Source: Pseudooceanicola spongiae
GTDB taxonomy: Bacteria; Pseudomonadota; Alphaproteobacteria; Rhodobacterales; Rhodobacteraceae
Reading direction: 5' to 3'
Assembly (NCBI RefSeq): GCF_014899185.1
Contig: NZ_CP045201.1
Coordinates: 542,501 to 606,500 of the forward strand
Length of the DNA stretch: 64,000 nt
This document shows, piece by piece, positions 17,323 through 26,014 of the stretch. Every line of letters starts with the position of its first letter. The stretch's first letter is position 1. The notes under the pieces are model-generated. The model was not told where the DNA came from, did no database searches, and saw only the letters and a program-made list of their open reading frames with translations. A program made the position numbers and the translations under genes.

Positions 17323-17835
17323 TTAGCCTTCGGTGGGGGCGTCCGGCGTCGGGGGCGCCAGTTTCTTCGGCGCGTTCTTGCCGCCGGTCAGAGGATCGTC
17401 CTGACGCTGAACGGAGCCTTCGAAATGCGCACCGGATTCGATGGCGATGGTCTTATGAATGATGTCGCCTTCGACGCGCGCGGTCGAGGTCAGACGCACC
17501 TTGAGGCCACGCACACGACCGATGATGCGACCGTTGATCACCACGTCATCCGCAGTGACTTCACCGCGGATCGTGGCGCCTTCGCCGATGGTCAGCAGAT
17601 GGGCGCGGATATCGCCCTCAATGGTGCCTTCGACCTGAATGTCACCGGTGGTCTTGAGATTGCCGGTGATGTGCAGATCAGTCGAGAGAACCGAGGCAGG
17701 AGGCTTGGCCTTGGGCGCCGTCGGTTTGTAGTCAGGGCTGGTGGCAGTCTTGGGCGCCGAAACGTCTGTGCCTGCCGAATGTGTGCTCTCGGAGGTTTTC
17801 GGTCCGGGTTCGTTGATTTTGCTCTTAGAAAACAT
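17323..17835 (-). CDS. Bactofilin family cytoskeletal protein
   Basis: A 170-residue bactofilin. The central region (about 50-145) has the short beta-helix repeats of the family: DLHITGNLKTTGDIQVEGTI, GDIRAHLLTIGEGA, IRGEVTADDVVINGRI and ARVEGDIIHKTIAIESGA. The N- and C-termini are Pro/Lys-rich and probably disordered, as usual. Bactofilins polymerise without nucleotide and scaffold cell-wall enzymes. The start codon lies 11 bases inside the 3' end of the M23 peptidase gene, so both come from one transcript; this pairing is known from other bacteria where the peptidase is localised by the bactofilin. Confidence 0.92.
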   Translation of the reverse strand: MFSKSKINEPGPKTSESTHSAGTDVSAPKTATSPDYKPTAPKAKPPASVLSTDLHITGNLKTTGDIQVEGTIEGDIRAHLLTIGEGATIRGEVTADDVVINGRIIGRVRGLKVRLTSTARVEGDIIHKTIAIESGAHFEGSVQRQDDPLTGGKNAPKKLAPPTPDAPTEG

Positions 17836-19192
17836 CTTTTGCAGCCTTGATATAGGTCATCGGGTTAACAGGTTTGCCATTTACACGCACTTCATAATGC
17901 ACGTGCGATCCAGTCGAGCGTCCGGTTGACCCCATATCACCGATGCGGTCACCGCGCGAGACCCTTTGGCCCACCTTCACGGAAATGCGTGACATATGAC
18001 CGTAACGGGTCTCGATCCCGAAGTCGTGCTGTATCTTTACCAGTTTGCCATAGCCGTTCGACCACCCTGCATGGATGACGACGCCATCGGCGGTGGAATA
18101 AAGCGGCGTGCCGACCGGGCCTGCCAGATCCACGCCATAGTGATTGCGCCGCCCGCCGGTCTTGGGGTCGCGGCGCACGCCGAAGGGCGAGGAGTAGCGG
18201 AACGACGAGTGCACCGGGATCGCAAAGGGCGCCTTGGAGGCCGCGAGGCGGTAGAGGTTCAGTGTGTCGAGCTTGGCCAGAATGGCGTTGGCACGATCCG
18301 CATCGGGAGAGGGGAGTTCGTCCGTCATGGGGAAGGAGATTGGTGTCAGCGGGCCGCCCTGGCCGGAATAGCCGCGGCGCACCTGCTTGAGAAGGCTGTC
18401 CGTGTTCAACCCTGCGGCGCGAAACATCTTGTTCAGCGGGGCGACAGAGACATCCATTGCGTCTTCAAGCTGGTGGAAGATGGCATCGTTCTGATCCTGC
18501 ATCAGAGCGATACGCTGCGACAGCTCGTCCGCCTGCAGCAGGGCGTCCTGCGCGTTGGCGTCGATCTTGTCGCGCTCCATGGCCGTGTCGGTGAGGGCGC
18601 TGGACAGGAAGGCCAGTGTGTCTTCGGCGTAGGCAGGCAGCTCTTCACGCTCGCCGCTGGCATCGGGGGCTGTGGCGGCGGTCAGCTCGGTGCGGACCTC
18701 GTCGCGTTCGCGGATGGTGCGCCGCAGTGTCGTCTGGATGACGTCGATGCCGGTCTCAAGCTCGCGGTTGCGGGCCTCGGCCTTGAGCAGTTCGGTCTGC
18801 ATGTCCGAGACGCGGGCGAGTGCGGCGTTGAAGCGGTTCTGCGCCGCGAGGGCTTCGGATTCACGCAGGTCACGCTCGGTCGCCATGTCGTTGAGGCTGA
18901 CCTGATAGGTGATCTGATCGCGCAGCGCCTGTTCGCGGTAGTTGCCCGATCCGATGGTGTCCATCAGCAGGATCGCGGTGGCGATGATGGTCCAGGCGAC
19001 AATGCAGGCGCTGCCAGCGAGGGCGAAAAGCTGGGTTGCGGGCCGAAGCCGGATGAACCGTGTTTCGCTGTCGGAGCGTAGAAAGAGCCGACGTTCCGGA
19101 AAGTGCCGTTCAAGCACCGCATGCAAGCGGATGGCGAGCCGTGTCCTCACGAGGTCAATGTCCCTTATCGTTCCCCTGCGCCCGTCGTTCAT
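17825..19192 (-). CDS. M23 family metallopeptidase (LytM domain) with membrane anchor and coiled coil
   Basis: A 455-residue envelope protein. A cytoplasmic N-terminus of about 50 residues is followed by a membrane segment (FALAGSACIVAWTIIATAIL), a long coiled-coil region (about 85-250) and a C-terminal M23 domain. The zinc site is intact: HYGVDLAGPVG (His and Asp) and HVHYEVRVNG (His-x-His), with YGKLVKIQHDFGI between. It should cleave peptidoglycan cross-bridges, or act as an amidase activator, in the periplasm. The ATG at 19192 has a GGTGGGG ribosome site; a GTG nine bases upstream is possible. It overlaps the bactofilin gene and probably works with it in cell shape. Confidence 0.9.
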   Translation of the reverse strand: MNDGRRGTIRDIDLVRTRLAIRLHAVLERHFPERRLFLRSDSETRFIRLRPATQLFALAGSACIVAWTIIATAILLMDTIGSGNYREQALRDQITYQVSLNDMATERDLRESEALAAQNRFNAALARVSDMQTELLKAEARNRELETGIDVIQTTLRRTIRERDEVRTELTAATAPDASGEREELPAYAEDTLAFLSSALTDTAMERDKIDANAQDALLQADELSQRIALMQDQNDAIFHQLEDAMDVSVAPLNKMFRAAGLNTDSLLKQVRRGYSGQGGPLTPISFPMTDELPSPDADRANAILAKLDTLNLYRLAASKAPFAIPVHSSFRYSSPFGVRRDPKTGGRRNHYGVDLAGPVGTPLYSTADGVVIHAGWSNGYGKLVKIQHDFGIETRYGHMSRISVKVGQRVSRGDRIGDMGSTGRSTGSHVHYEVRVNGKPVNPMTYIKAAKDVF

Positions 19193-19372
19193 GGTCCCCA
19201 CCAGGGCGCTTGAAACCTGTTACCCAAGCGATGGTCCTGCGGCAACCGTTTTGGCCGGAGAGCCCGGGTGAGAGGCGAAAAATCGCGGATCGGGCAGGAA
19301 ATCGCCGAAATGAATGGTTTTTCGGGGCGGATGGCTGGGTGAGGGGGCGTCGGTCGCGCGGGATTTCGGAGG

Positions 19373-20197
19373 TCAATCGCGCTCGGTCAGGGGCCAGTAG
19401 AAATCTGGCGGAAGACCGGCTTCGGCGCGTTTTTCCTCGTTGAAGGGGGGCTTCAGGGTGCCGTGGAAGTACTGGCGTACGAGGGCGTGGAACATCGGTT
19501 TGGGGTCGTGTTCGTGGCGCCCGCAGAGGTAGTGGAACCACTTCGAGCCATAGGCGACATGGGCGACCTCTTCGGCGTAGATCGTCTCAAGCGCTTCTAC
19601 GGCCTGGGAAATATCGGCCTTGCGGAAGATCTCGATGATGCCGGGGGTGACGTCGAGGCCGCGGGCCTCCAGCACCATCGGCACCACGGCGAGGCGGCCA
19701 AAGAGGTCGTCCACGGTATCCTCGGCAGCGCGCCACATGCCGGCATGGGCCGGCAGCGCGCCATAGTGCGAGCCGAGCGCCTCAAGACAGTCGCACATCA
19801 GGTTGAAATGCTTGCTTTCCTCATCCGCGGCCTTGACCCAGTCGTCATAAAATCCTTGCGGCATATGCACATGGCCGAAACGGGCGATGATGTCCCAGTG
19901 CAGGTCGACGGCGTTGAGCTCGATATGCGCGACGGCATGCAGCAGGGCGATACGGCCCGGGCCGGTGCCGGGACGACGGCGGGGCACGTCACGCGGTGCG
20001 AGCAGGTCGGGCTTGACGGGACGGGCGGGTTGCAGCGGCGGTGTGGCGGTGCCGATCGGGATCGGTGCACCGGCGTCGCGTGCGGCGCGCCAGGCGGCGG
20101 CATGGGCATGAGAGAGCGCCGTCTTGGCGCGGCCGTCGGCGGTGCTCAGCACCTCGACCGCCATTTGGGTGAGGGTCTTTGCACTGGCTGGCGTCAT
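19373..20197 (-). CDS. Ferritin-like domain protein (DUF455)
   Basis: A 274-residue protein of the DUF455 family, a ferritin-like four-helix fold. Candidate di-iron ligands are seen in LLHAVAHIELNAVDLHWD, AADEESKHFNLM, MVLEARGLDVTPG and YAEEVAHVAYG, giving the E-x2-H / E-x2-H pattern. The biochemical role of the family is not established. The ATG at 20197 (MTPASAK) is preferred over one 15 bases upstream because it has AAGGA 7 bases before it. The 11-bp-phased GTCGGTA repeat copy 2 lies about 90 bases upstream. No operon partner is evident. Confidence 0.8.
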   Translation of the reverse strand: MTPASAKTLTQMAVEVLSTADGRAKTALSHAHAAAWRAARDAGAPIPIGTATPPLQPARPVKPDLLAPRDVPRRRPGTGPGRIALLHAVAHIELNAVDLHWDIIARFGHVHMPQGFYDDWVKAADEESKHFNLMCDCLEALGSHYGALPAHAGMWRAAEDTVDDLFGRLAVVPMVLEARGLDVTPGIIEIFRKADISQAVEALETIYAEEVAHVAYGSKWFHYLCGRHEHDPKPMFHALVRQYFHGTLKPPFNEEKRAEAGLPPDFYWPLTERD

Positions 20198-20285
20198 GGC
20201 GGGGTCCTTCATCTGGGTCGGTTGCCGGGGCCGGTATAGAGGGCGCGCGGCGTCGGCGGAAGGCTCGGAAACGGCTGAATCGGGA

Positions 20286-20330
20286 TGTCGGTATCTGGTC
20301 GGTATCGCGTCGGCAACTGAACGGTGCGAA
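20286..20330. repeat. 11-bp phased GTCGGTA repeats, copy 2
   Basis: Plus-strand units GTCGGTATCTG, GTCGGTATCGC and GTCGGCAACTG, then AACGGTGCGA, all in 11-base steps. The last 15 bases (AACTGAACGGTGCGA) are identical to the end of copy 1 at the left edge. It lies upstream of the DUF455 gene. Confidence 0.65.
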
Positions 20331-20370
20331 AACGCGGTGCAGGTGCTGCGGGGGCGGCGAGGTCCGAGAG

Positions 20371-20433
20371 CGCGCAGGGGGGGCTCTGCCCCCGCGCCTT
20401 TGGCGCTCCCCCGGAGTATTGAGGCAAGAAGAA
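20371..20433. repeat. Short intergenic palindromic repeat (Rhodobacterales-type), copy 2
   Basis: GGGGGC-TCT-GCCCCC palindrome followed by a second small hairpin (GCGCC TTT GGCGC) and CCCCCGGAGTATTGAGG. It has the same plan as the element at 6606-6670. It lies between the bcp stop and the DUF455 promoter on the minus strand. Confidence 0.6.
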
Positions 20434-20494
20434 GGTGGTGGCGGGGCGCTTGATGGGGGGCGACGGCGGCGAAGGGGGCCGCCGTCGGGGAGGG

Positions 20495-20956
20495 TCAGAG
20501 TGCCTTGACGGCTTCGAGGACCTCTTCGGCGTGGCCTGCGACCTTGACCTTGGGCCAGGCGCGCACGACGGTCCCGGTCGCATCGATCAGGAAGGTGGCG
20601 CGCTCGATCCCCATGTAGGTCTTGCCGTACATGTTCTTTTCCTTGAAGACGCCCCAGTCTTCGCAGACCGTGGTATCGGCATCCGAGAGCAGTTCGGTGG
20701 CAAGCTCATGTTTGGTGCGGAATTTCTCGTGCTTGGCGATGGTGTCTTTGGAGATGCCGAGGACGCGGGCACCGGCCTGCTGGAAATCCTGCGAGAGGGC
20801 GGTGAAATCCTTGTTTTCGGTGGTGCAGCCGGGGGTGTCGTCCTTGGGGTAGAAGAACACCACCACCGGCGCCGGACGCAGGGCCGAGAGAGTGATCGTG
20901 CCGCCGCTGGTGCTGGGGAGGGTGAAATCCGGGGCGGTATCGCCTTCGATGGGCAT
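20495..20956 (-). CDS. bcp: Thiol peroxidase, Bcp/PrxQ type peroxiredoxin
   Basis: A 153-residue thioredoxin-fold peroxiredoxin of the Bcp/PrxQ group, reducing peroxides with thiols in the cytosol. The peroxidatic Cys44 sits in FFYPKDDTPGCTTENKDF. The resolving Cys five residues later, present in E. coli Bcp, is absent here; another Cys98 (TTVCEDWGV) exists. It may act as a 1-Cys type or use Cys98. The ATG at 20956 has an AGGAAAGG ribosome site; the longer frame upstream covers the promoter region shared with the divergent AsmA-like gene and looks non-coding. The family call is firm. Confidence 0.92.
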   Translation of the reverse strand: MPIEGDTAPDFTLPSTSGGTITLSALRPAPVVVFFYPKDDTPGCTTENKDFTALSQDFQQAGARVLGISKDTIAKHEKFRTKHELATELLSDADTTVCEDWGVFKEKNMYGKTYMGIERATFLIDATGTVVRAWPKVKVAGHAEEVLEAVKAL

Positions 20957-21130
20957 AGTTTTGCCTTTCCTGAGGAACATTTCGTGCTTCCATATTAAGC
21001 GCTGGCGGAAGAGATTAAAGGCATCGTCTGACGTGCTTCGCTTTTTCGCGGGCAAGCGGATGGTTTGCGTGCTGTAGCGATGGCCTGAGAGCAGGGCCCT
21101 GGCGCAGTGCGGGACGTAACGGGACAGGGT

Positions 21131-24100
21131 ATGGACGACAGGCACAGGTCTTCAGGGGCGGACCAGGAGAGCGCGGGCGATGTCGTGGACCGGGGTGGCG
21201 AGGCTGGCCCGCAGGCGACGGCTGCGCCGGGCGATCATGCGCATGCCCATGGCACGGCCGCGGGCAAGGGCGCTGCCAAGGGCGCGCGGGCGCGCAAGCG
21301 GTTCGCCTTGCCGGGCAAGCCCGTGCCTGTCGCCAGCAAGGCGGCGGCGGACCCTGCGGCGCGCAAACGCTGGCGGGCGCGTCAGCGTGCGGCGGCCGAA
21401 AGTGCCTCCGAGACGACCCCGGCGACCGAGCATGGCCGCATGGGTCCGCGACGCTATCACCACAGGCGCAAGGCCCACTGGACGCTGCGCAGCTGTTCGG
21501 CGCTGATCCTGCTGTCGCTGCGCGCGGTCTTTGCTATGGCGCTGGTGATCCTGGGGGTCACGACCTTTTATGTCGCGGGCGACAACGGCAGGCTGGAGGT
21601 GCCCGAGTGGCTGCGTGCCGAGATCGAGCGCAAGATCGAGGCGCAGACACCGGGGCTGGAGGTCGGGTTTCAACAGCTGTCGCTGGTGGTGGAGCATGGC
21701 TGGCAGCCTCGGGTGCAGCTGAGCGGTGTCACACTGGCGATGGGGGACGGGCGCACCCGGCTGACGCTGGCGGACATGTCGGCGCGCATGGCGATGGAGC
21801 CGCTGTTGCTGGGGCGGTTGCAGCCGAGGGAGATCATGCTGTCGGGGGTGCATCTGCGGGTGCGGCGCAATGCCGATGGCGATTTCGACGTGGTGTCGCA
21901 TAGCGAAGCGGCTCCGCTGACGGCGCCTGCGGGCGAGGATGCCTCGGCTGCGGAGGCGGGGCGCGATGTGGCCGAGGCCATGGAGGAGCTGAAAGACCTG
22001 CTGGGCACACCGGCGCTGTCGCGTCTGCGGCGAATCGACGGGCAGGGCCTGACGATGGTCTATGAGGATTTGCGGGCGGCGCGGCGCTGGTCGCTGGATG
22101 GTGGGCGGCTGAGCCTGAGCCGGGATGGCGATAACCTGCGCATCGGTGGCGACTTTGCGCTGCTGGGGGGGCGGTCCTATGCCACGGTGATCGACACCAG
22201 CTATACGACGACGCTGAGCAGCCGGGCCGGGCAGTTTGCCCTGTCGGTGCAGGATATGCCCGCGGCGGACCTTGCGACGCAGAGCCCGGCGCTGGCCTGG
22301 CTGGGGGTGCTGGATGCGCCGCTGTCGGGCGCCCTGCGGGTGAGCTTGGACGAGACCGGGGCCGTCGGGCCGCTGAACGCGACTTTGCAAATCGGCGCCG
22401 GGGTTTTGCAACCCACCCAAGGCGCCAAGCCGATCCCGTTCAATGCGGCGCGGACCTATTTCACCTATGATCCGGCCAGCCAGTCGCTGCGTTTTTCCGA
22501 ACTATCGGTCGACAGCCATTGGGTGCAGCTGGAGGCAGAGGGCGAGCTGAAGCTGACCGGCGGCGAGGGCGCGCCGGTGGCGCTGGTCGGGCAGCTGCGC
22601 GCCAGTGACGTGGTGGCCGACCCGGCGGATCTGTTCCCCGAGCCCGTGCATGTCGAGGGGGCGCAGCTGGATCTGCAGTTGCAGCTGGAGCCGTTCCGCC
22701 TCAGCCTCGGGGCGCTGACGCTGCGCCAGGGCGATCAGCGGATGGTGTTGCGCGGCGACATGGCGGCGGATGCCGGGGGCTGGGGGCTGCATCTGGACGG
22801 CCATATGGACGCGATCGAGGCGCGCACGCTGCTGAGCTACTGGCCGCCCTCGGCCGTGGGCAAGACGCGCGACTGGATCGACAAGAACGTGCAGTCCGGC
22901 ACGCTGGAGAACCTGCAGCTGGGGGTGCGCGCCACGGATGGCGGCAAGCCCGACATCTATCTGGGGTTCGAGTTTCGCGATTTGACGGCAAAGTACCTCA
23001 AGACCCTGCCGCCGATCACGGGTGGGCGTGGCCATGCCAGCCTGTTGCGCAACCGTTTCGTGGTGCAGGCCGATGCGGGGCAGGTTGCCGCCCCCGAGGG
23101 CGCAGGCACCGCCGGGATGATCGATATCGCGGGCTCCTCCTTCGTGGTGGCGGATGTGACGCAAAAGCCGACCATCGGGCAGATCAACCTGCGCACGCAC
23201 AGTCAGATCCGCGACATGCTGGCCCTGCTGGACGAGGAGCCGTTCCGGTTTCTGAGCAAGGCCAACAAGCCGGTTGACCTCGCCTCGGGCGAGGCTCGGG
23301 CGCAGGCCGAGATCACCCTGCCGCTGATCAAGGATCTGCCGCTGGAGCAGGTGAAGCTGAAGCTGAGTGCCGAGCTGGTTGATGTGGCCAGCGATCAGCT
23401 GCTGCCGGGCAAGACGCTGAAAGCCGAGAACCTGTCGGTGACCGGCGACACCGGGCAGCTGAAGATCGCCGGGGCCGGGACGCTGGACGGCGTGCCCTTT
23501 GAGGGCGGCTGGAGCACGGCGCTGGGCAAGGATGCCAAGGGGTCTGAGGTTGTGGCCTCGGTGACGCTGGATGACCGCTTTGCCAAGGCCTTCCTCAACG
23601 GTTTGCCCGAGGGCACGGTGGCGGGGCGCGGCACGGCGCAGCTGCGGGTCGATCTGCCGAAAGGCGGGGTGCCTGCGTTCCGGCTGACCTCGGACCTTGC
23701 GGGGCTGGGCCTGCGCATCGACGGGATCGGCTGGCGGCTGAGCGAGGCCGCCAAGGGCACGCTGGAGATCGGCGGGCAGCTGAGCACGCCGGTGTCGATC
23801 GACAAGCTGCATCTGGAGGCGCCGGGACTGGCGGCCGATGGCAAGATCGAACTGGCGGCGGATGGCAGCATGGCGGCGGCGCGGTTTTCGCGCGTGACGG
23901 TCGGGCGCTGGCTGGATGCGCCGGTGGTGCTGAGCGGGCGCGGCAAGGGCCAGTCGCCCGGCGTGGCGGTCAATGGCGGCACCTTCGATCTGCGCTATCT
24001 GCCGCAGCTGCCGTCAGGTGGTGCGGGCGGTCCGCTCTCGGTCAAGTTTGACAGGTTGCTGATTTCAAACGCGATGCGGCTGGACGGGTTCGTCGGGGAT

Positions 24101-24766
24101 TTCTCGACCGTTGGGGGGATGCAGGGCAACTTCAGCGGCCGCATGAATGGCGGCCCGGTGGTGCAGGGCCGGGTGATCCGCGACAAGGGCGATCAGGTGA
24201 TCCGCATTGACGCCGCCGATGCGGGCGCGGTGATTGCCGCCGCCGGTCTGCTGTCCAAGGGGCGCGGCGGCGCGCTTGGCCTGACGCTGAGGCCCACGGG
24301 CGAGAAGGGCAGCTTTGACGGCAAGCTGGTGGTCAAGGACCTGTCGATTCAGGATGCCCCGGCGATGGCGGCCTTGCTGAGCTCGATCAGCGTGGTCGGT
24401 CTGCTGGAGCAGATGGCGGGGCAAGGCATCCTGTTTGCCGATGTCGAGGCCGATTTCCGCCTGACGCCGGACAAGCTGTACCTGCGCAGTTCAAGCGCTG
24501 TCGGGGCGTCGATGGGGATCTCGATGGACGGCACCTATGACATGGGCAGCAAGGCGATGGACATGCAGGGTGTGGTGTCGCCCTTCTATGTGCTCAACGG
24601 CATCGGGTCGTTCCTGACCCGCAAGGGCGAGGGGCTGTTCGGCATGAACTTCACGCTGAAGGGGCCCGCCTCGGCGCCGTCGGTCGGGGTCAACCCGCTG
24701 TCGCTGCTGACGCCGGGCATGTTCCGCGAGATCTTTCGCAGGCCCGCGCCGGTGGTGCCGAAATAG
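21131..24766 (+). CDS. Large AsmA-like (YhdP/DUF3971-type) envelope protein
   Basis: A 1211-residue protein. The N-terminal 120 residues are charged and low complexity with many Ala, Gly, Arg and Pro. One membrane segment follows (about 122-148, LILLSLRAVFAMALVILGV) and then a very long beta-rich periplasmic part. The DUF3971 and AsmA-C regions are suggested by repeated strands such as GALGLTLRPTGEKGSFDGKL, LLEQMAGQGILFADVEADF and the ending NFTLKGPASAPSVGVNPLSLLTPG. AsmA/YhdP/TamB-type proteins are long hydrophobic grooves that carry phospholipids between membranes; assigning that role here is inference. The start at 21131 was chosen over a GTG at 21107; neither ribosome site is strong. The queA gene follows on the same strand 63 bases later. 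Confidence 0.85.
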   Translation: MDDRHRSSGADQESAGDVVDRGGEAGPQATAAPGDHAHAHGTAAGKGAAKGARARKRFALPGKPVPVASKAAADPAARKRWRARQRAAAESASETTPATEHGRMGPRRYHHRRKAHWTLRSCSALILLSLRAVFAMALVILGVTTFYVAGDNGRLEVPEWLRAEIERKIEAQTPGLEVGFQQLSLVVEHGWQPRVQLSGVTLAMGDGRTRLTLADMSARMAMEPLLLGRLQPREIMLSGVHLRVRRNADGDFDVVSHSEAAPLTAPAGEDASAAEAGRDVAEAMEELKDLLGTPALSRLRRIDGQGLTMVYEDLRAARRWSLDGGRLSLSRDGDNLRIGGDFALLGGRSYATVIDTSYTTTLSSRAGQFALSVQDMPAADLATQSPALAWLGVLDAPLSGALRVSLDETGAVGPLNATLQIGAGVLQPTQGAKPIPFNAARTYFTYDPASQSLRFSELSVDSHWVQLEAEGELKLTGGEGAPVALVGQLRASDVVADPADLFPEPVHVEGAQLDLQLQLEPFRLSLGALTLRQGDQRMVLRGDMAADAGGWGLHLDGHMDAIEARTLLSYWPPSAVGKTRDWIDKNVQSGTLENLQLGVRATDGGKPDIYLGFEFRDLTAKYLKTLPPITGGRGHASLLRNRFVVQADAGQVAAPEGAGTAGMIDIAGSSFVVADVTQKPTIGQINLRTHSQIRDMLALLDEEPFRFLSKANKPVDLASGEARAQAEITLPLIKDLPLEQVKLKLSAELVDVASDQLLPGKTLKAENLSVTGDTGQLKIAGAGTLDGVPFEGGWSTALGKDAKGSEVVASVTLDDRFAKAFLNGLPEGTVAGRGTAQLRVDLPKGGVPAFRLTSDLAGLGLRIDGIGWRLSEAAKGTLEIGGQLSTPVSIDKLHLEAPGLAADGKIELAADGSMAAARFSRVTVGRWLDAPVVLSGRGKGQSPGVAVNGGTFDLRYLPQLPSGGAGGPLSVKFDRLLISNAMRLDGFVGDFSTVGGMQGNFSGRMNGGPVVQGRVIRDKGDQVIRIDAADAGAVIAAAGLLSKGRGGALGLTLRPTGEKGSFDGKLVVKDLSIQDAPAMAALLSSISVVGLLEQMAGQGILFADVEADFRLTPDKLYLRSSSAVGASMGISMDGTYDMGSKAMDMQGVVSPFYVLNGIGSFLTRKGEGLFGMNFTLKGPASAPSVGVNPLSLLTPGMFREIFRRPAPVVPK

Positions 24767-24829
24767 CCGCAGCATTGCGAAGCGGGGCGGTTTCGGTGTA
24801 GCGCAACAGCCGCTGCCAGGAGAGACGAC

Positions 24830-25885
24830 ATGCACCTATCCGATTTCGACTTTGATCTGCCCGAGCGGCTGATTGCGACCCGCCCCGCCAAGCCCCGCTC
24901 CGCCGCGCGGCTGCTGGTGGCCGAGGGCGATGCGATCAGCGATGCGGTGGTGCGCGACCTCGGCGACTGGCTGCGCCCCGGCGACCGGCTGGTGCTGAAC
25001 GACACCAAGGTGATCCCGGCGCGGCTGTCGGGCGTGCGGGCGCGGAGTTCGGACGCAGGCGACACGCAGGCGCAGATCGAGGTGACGCTGCTGGAGCCGC
25101 GCGCCGATGGCACTTGGGCCGCGCTGCTGAAGCCGCTGCGCAAGGTGAAGGAGGGCGAGGTGATCCGCTTTTCCGACCGTCTGTCGGCGGTGCTGGAGGC
25201 CAAGGAAGACGGGCAGGGCCTGTTGCGCTTTGACCTTGCGGGCGAGGATTTCGATGCCGCGCTGGCCGAGGCCGGCAACATGCCGCTGCCGCCCTATATC
25301 GCGGCGCTGCGCGCCCCCGATGCGCAGGACAAGGATGACTACCAGACCGTCTGGGCGAAGCATTCCGGGGCGGTGGCGGCGCCCACGGCCTCGCTGCATT
25401 TCGACGAGGACCTGCTGGCGCGGCTGTCGCAGATGGGCGTCGGGTTCACCCATGTGACGCTGCATGTCGGCGCGGGCACCTTTCTGCCGGTCAAGGTCGA
25501 GGATGTCACGACCCACAAGATGCATGCCGAATGGGGCCATGTCAGCGAGGCTGCCGCGGCCGAGATTGCCGCCACGAAAGCGGCGGGGGGCCGTGTCATT
25601 CCCGTCGGCACCACGGCGCTGCGCCTGATCGAGAGCGCGGCGCGCGCGACCGGCGCGATCGCGCCCTGGCAGGGCGAGACGGATATTTTCATTTATCCGG
25701 GATTTAAGTTCGCCGTCGCCGATGCGCTGATAACAAATTTTCATCTGCCCAAGAGTACATTGATGATGCTGGTCTCGGCGCTGATGGGGCAAGAGCGGGT
25801 CCGGCAGATCTACGCCCATGCGGTGACGGAAAATTACCGATTCTTCTCGTACGGAGATGCCTCTCTGTTGATCCCGCGCTCGTGA
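24830..25885 (+). CDS. queA: S-adenosylmethionine:tRNA ribosyltransferase-isomerase
   Basis: A 351-residue enzyme that transfers and isomerises the ribosyl part of S-adenosylmethionine to 7-aminomethyl-7-deazaguanine in tRNA, giving epoxyqueuosine. Family segments: [17 protein letters not shown] at the N-terminus, [60 protein letters not shown] and the C-terminal [16 protein letters not shown]. The length is normal (about 350). The ATG at 24830 has AGGAGA 7 bases upstream. No tgt gene follows within the window; the next gene is an unrelated MFS transporter. Confidence 0.96.
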   Translation: MHLSDFDFDLPERLIATRPAKPRSAARLLVAEGDAISDAVVRDLGDWLRPGDRLVLNDTKVIPARLSGVRARSSDAGDTQAQIEVTLLEPRADGTWAALLKPLRKVKEGEVIRFSDRLSAVLEAKEDGQGLLRFDLAGEDFDAALAEAGNMPLPPYIAALRAPDAQDKDDYQTVWAKHSGAVAAPTASLHFDEDLLARLSQMGVGFTHVTLHVGAGTFLPVKVEDVTTHKMHAEWGHVSEAAAAEIAATKAAGGRVIPVGTTALRLIESAARATGAIAPWQGETDIFIYPGFKFAVADALITNFHLPKSTLMMLVSALMGQERVRQIYAHAVTENYRFFSYGDASLLIPRS

Positions 25886-26014
25886 CGTGAAAAAGCAGGC
25901 ACTTGTTGTATCGTGTCGTGACGCGACTGAATTTGAAACTGCCGTTCTCATGACCGATTGAGCCAAGTTCTGGTTTGACCCGGTCTGTTCGGTGCCCTGA
26001 AAGGGAGAAACCGG

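Noticed and set aside
22502-23812. Long minus-strand frame within the AsmA-like gene
   Set aside because: Antisense shadow of a gene with strong family features; composition is Gln/Arg/His-rich as expected from the reverse frame.
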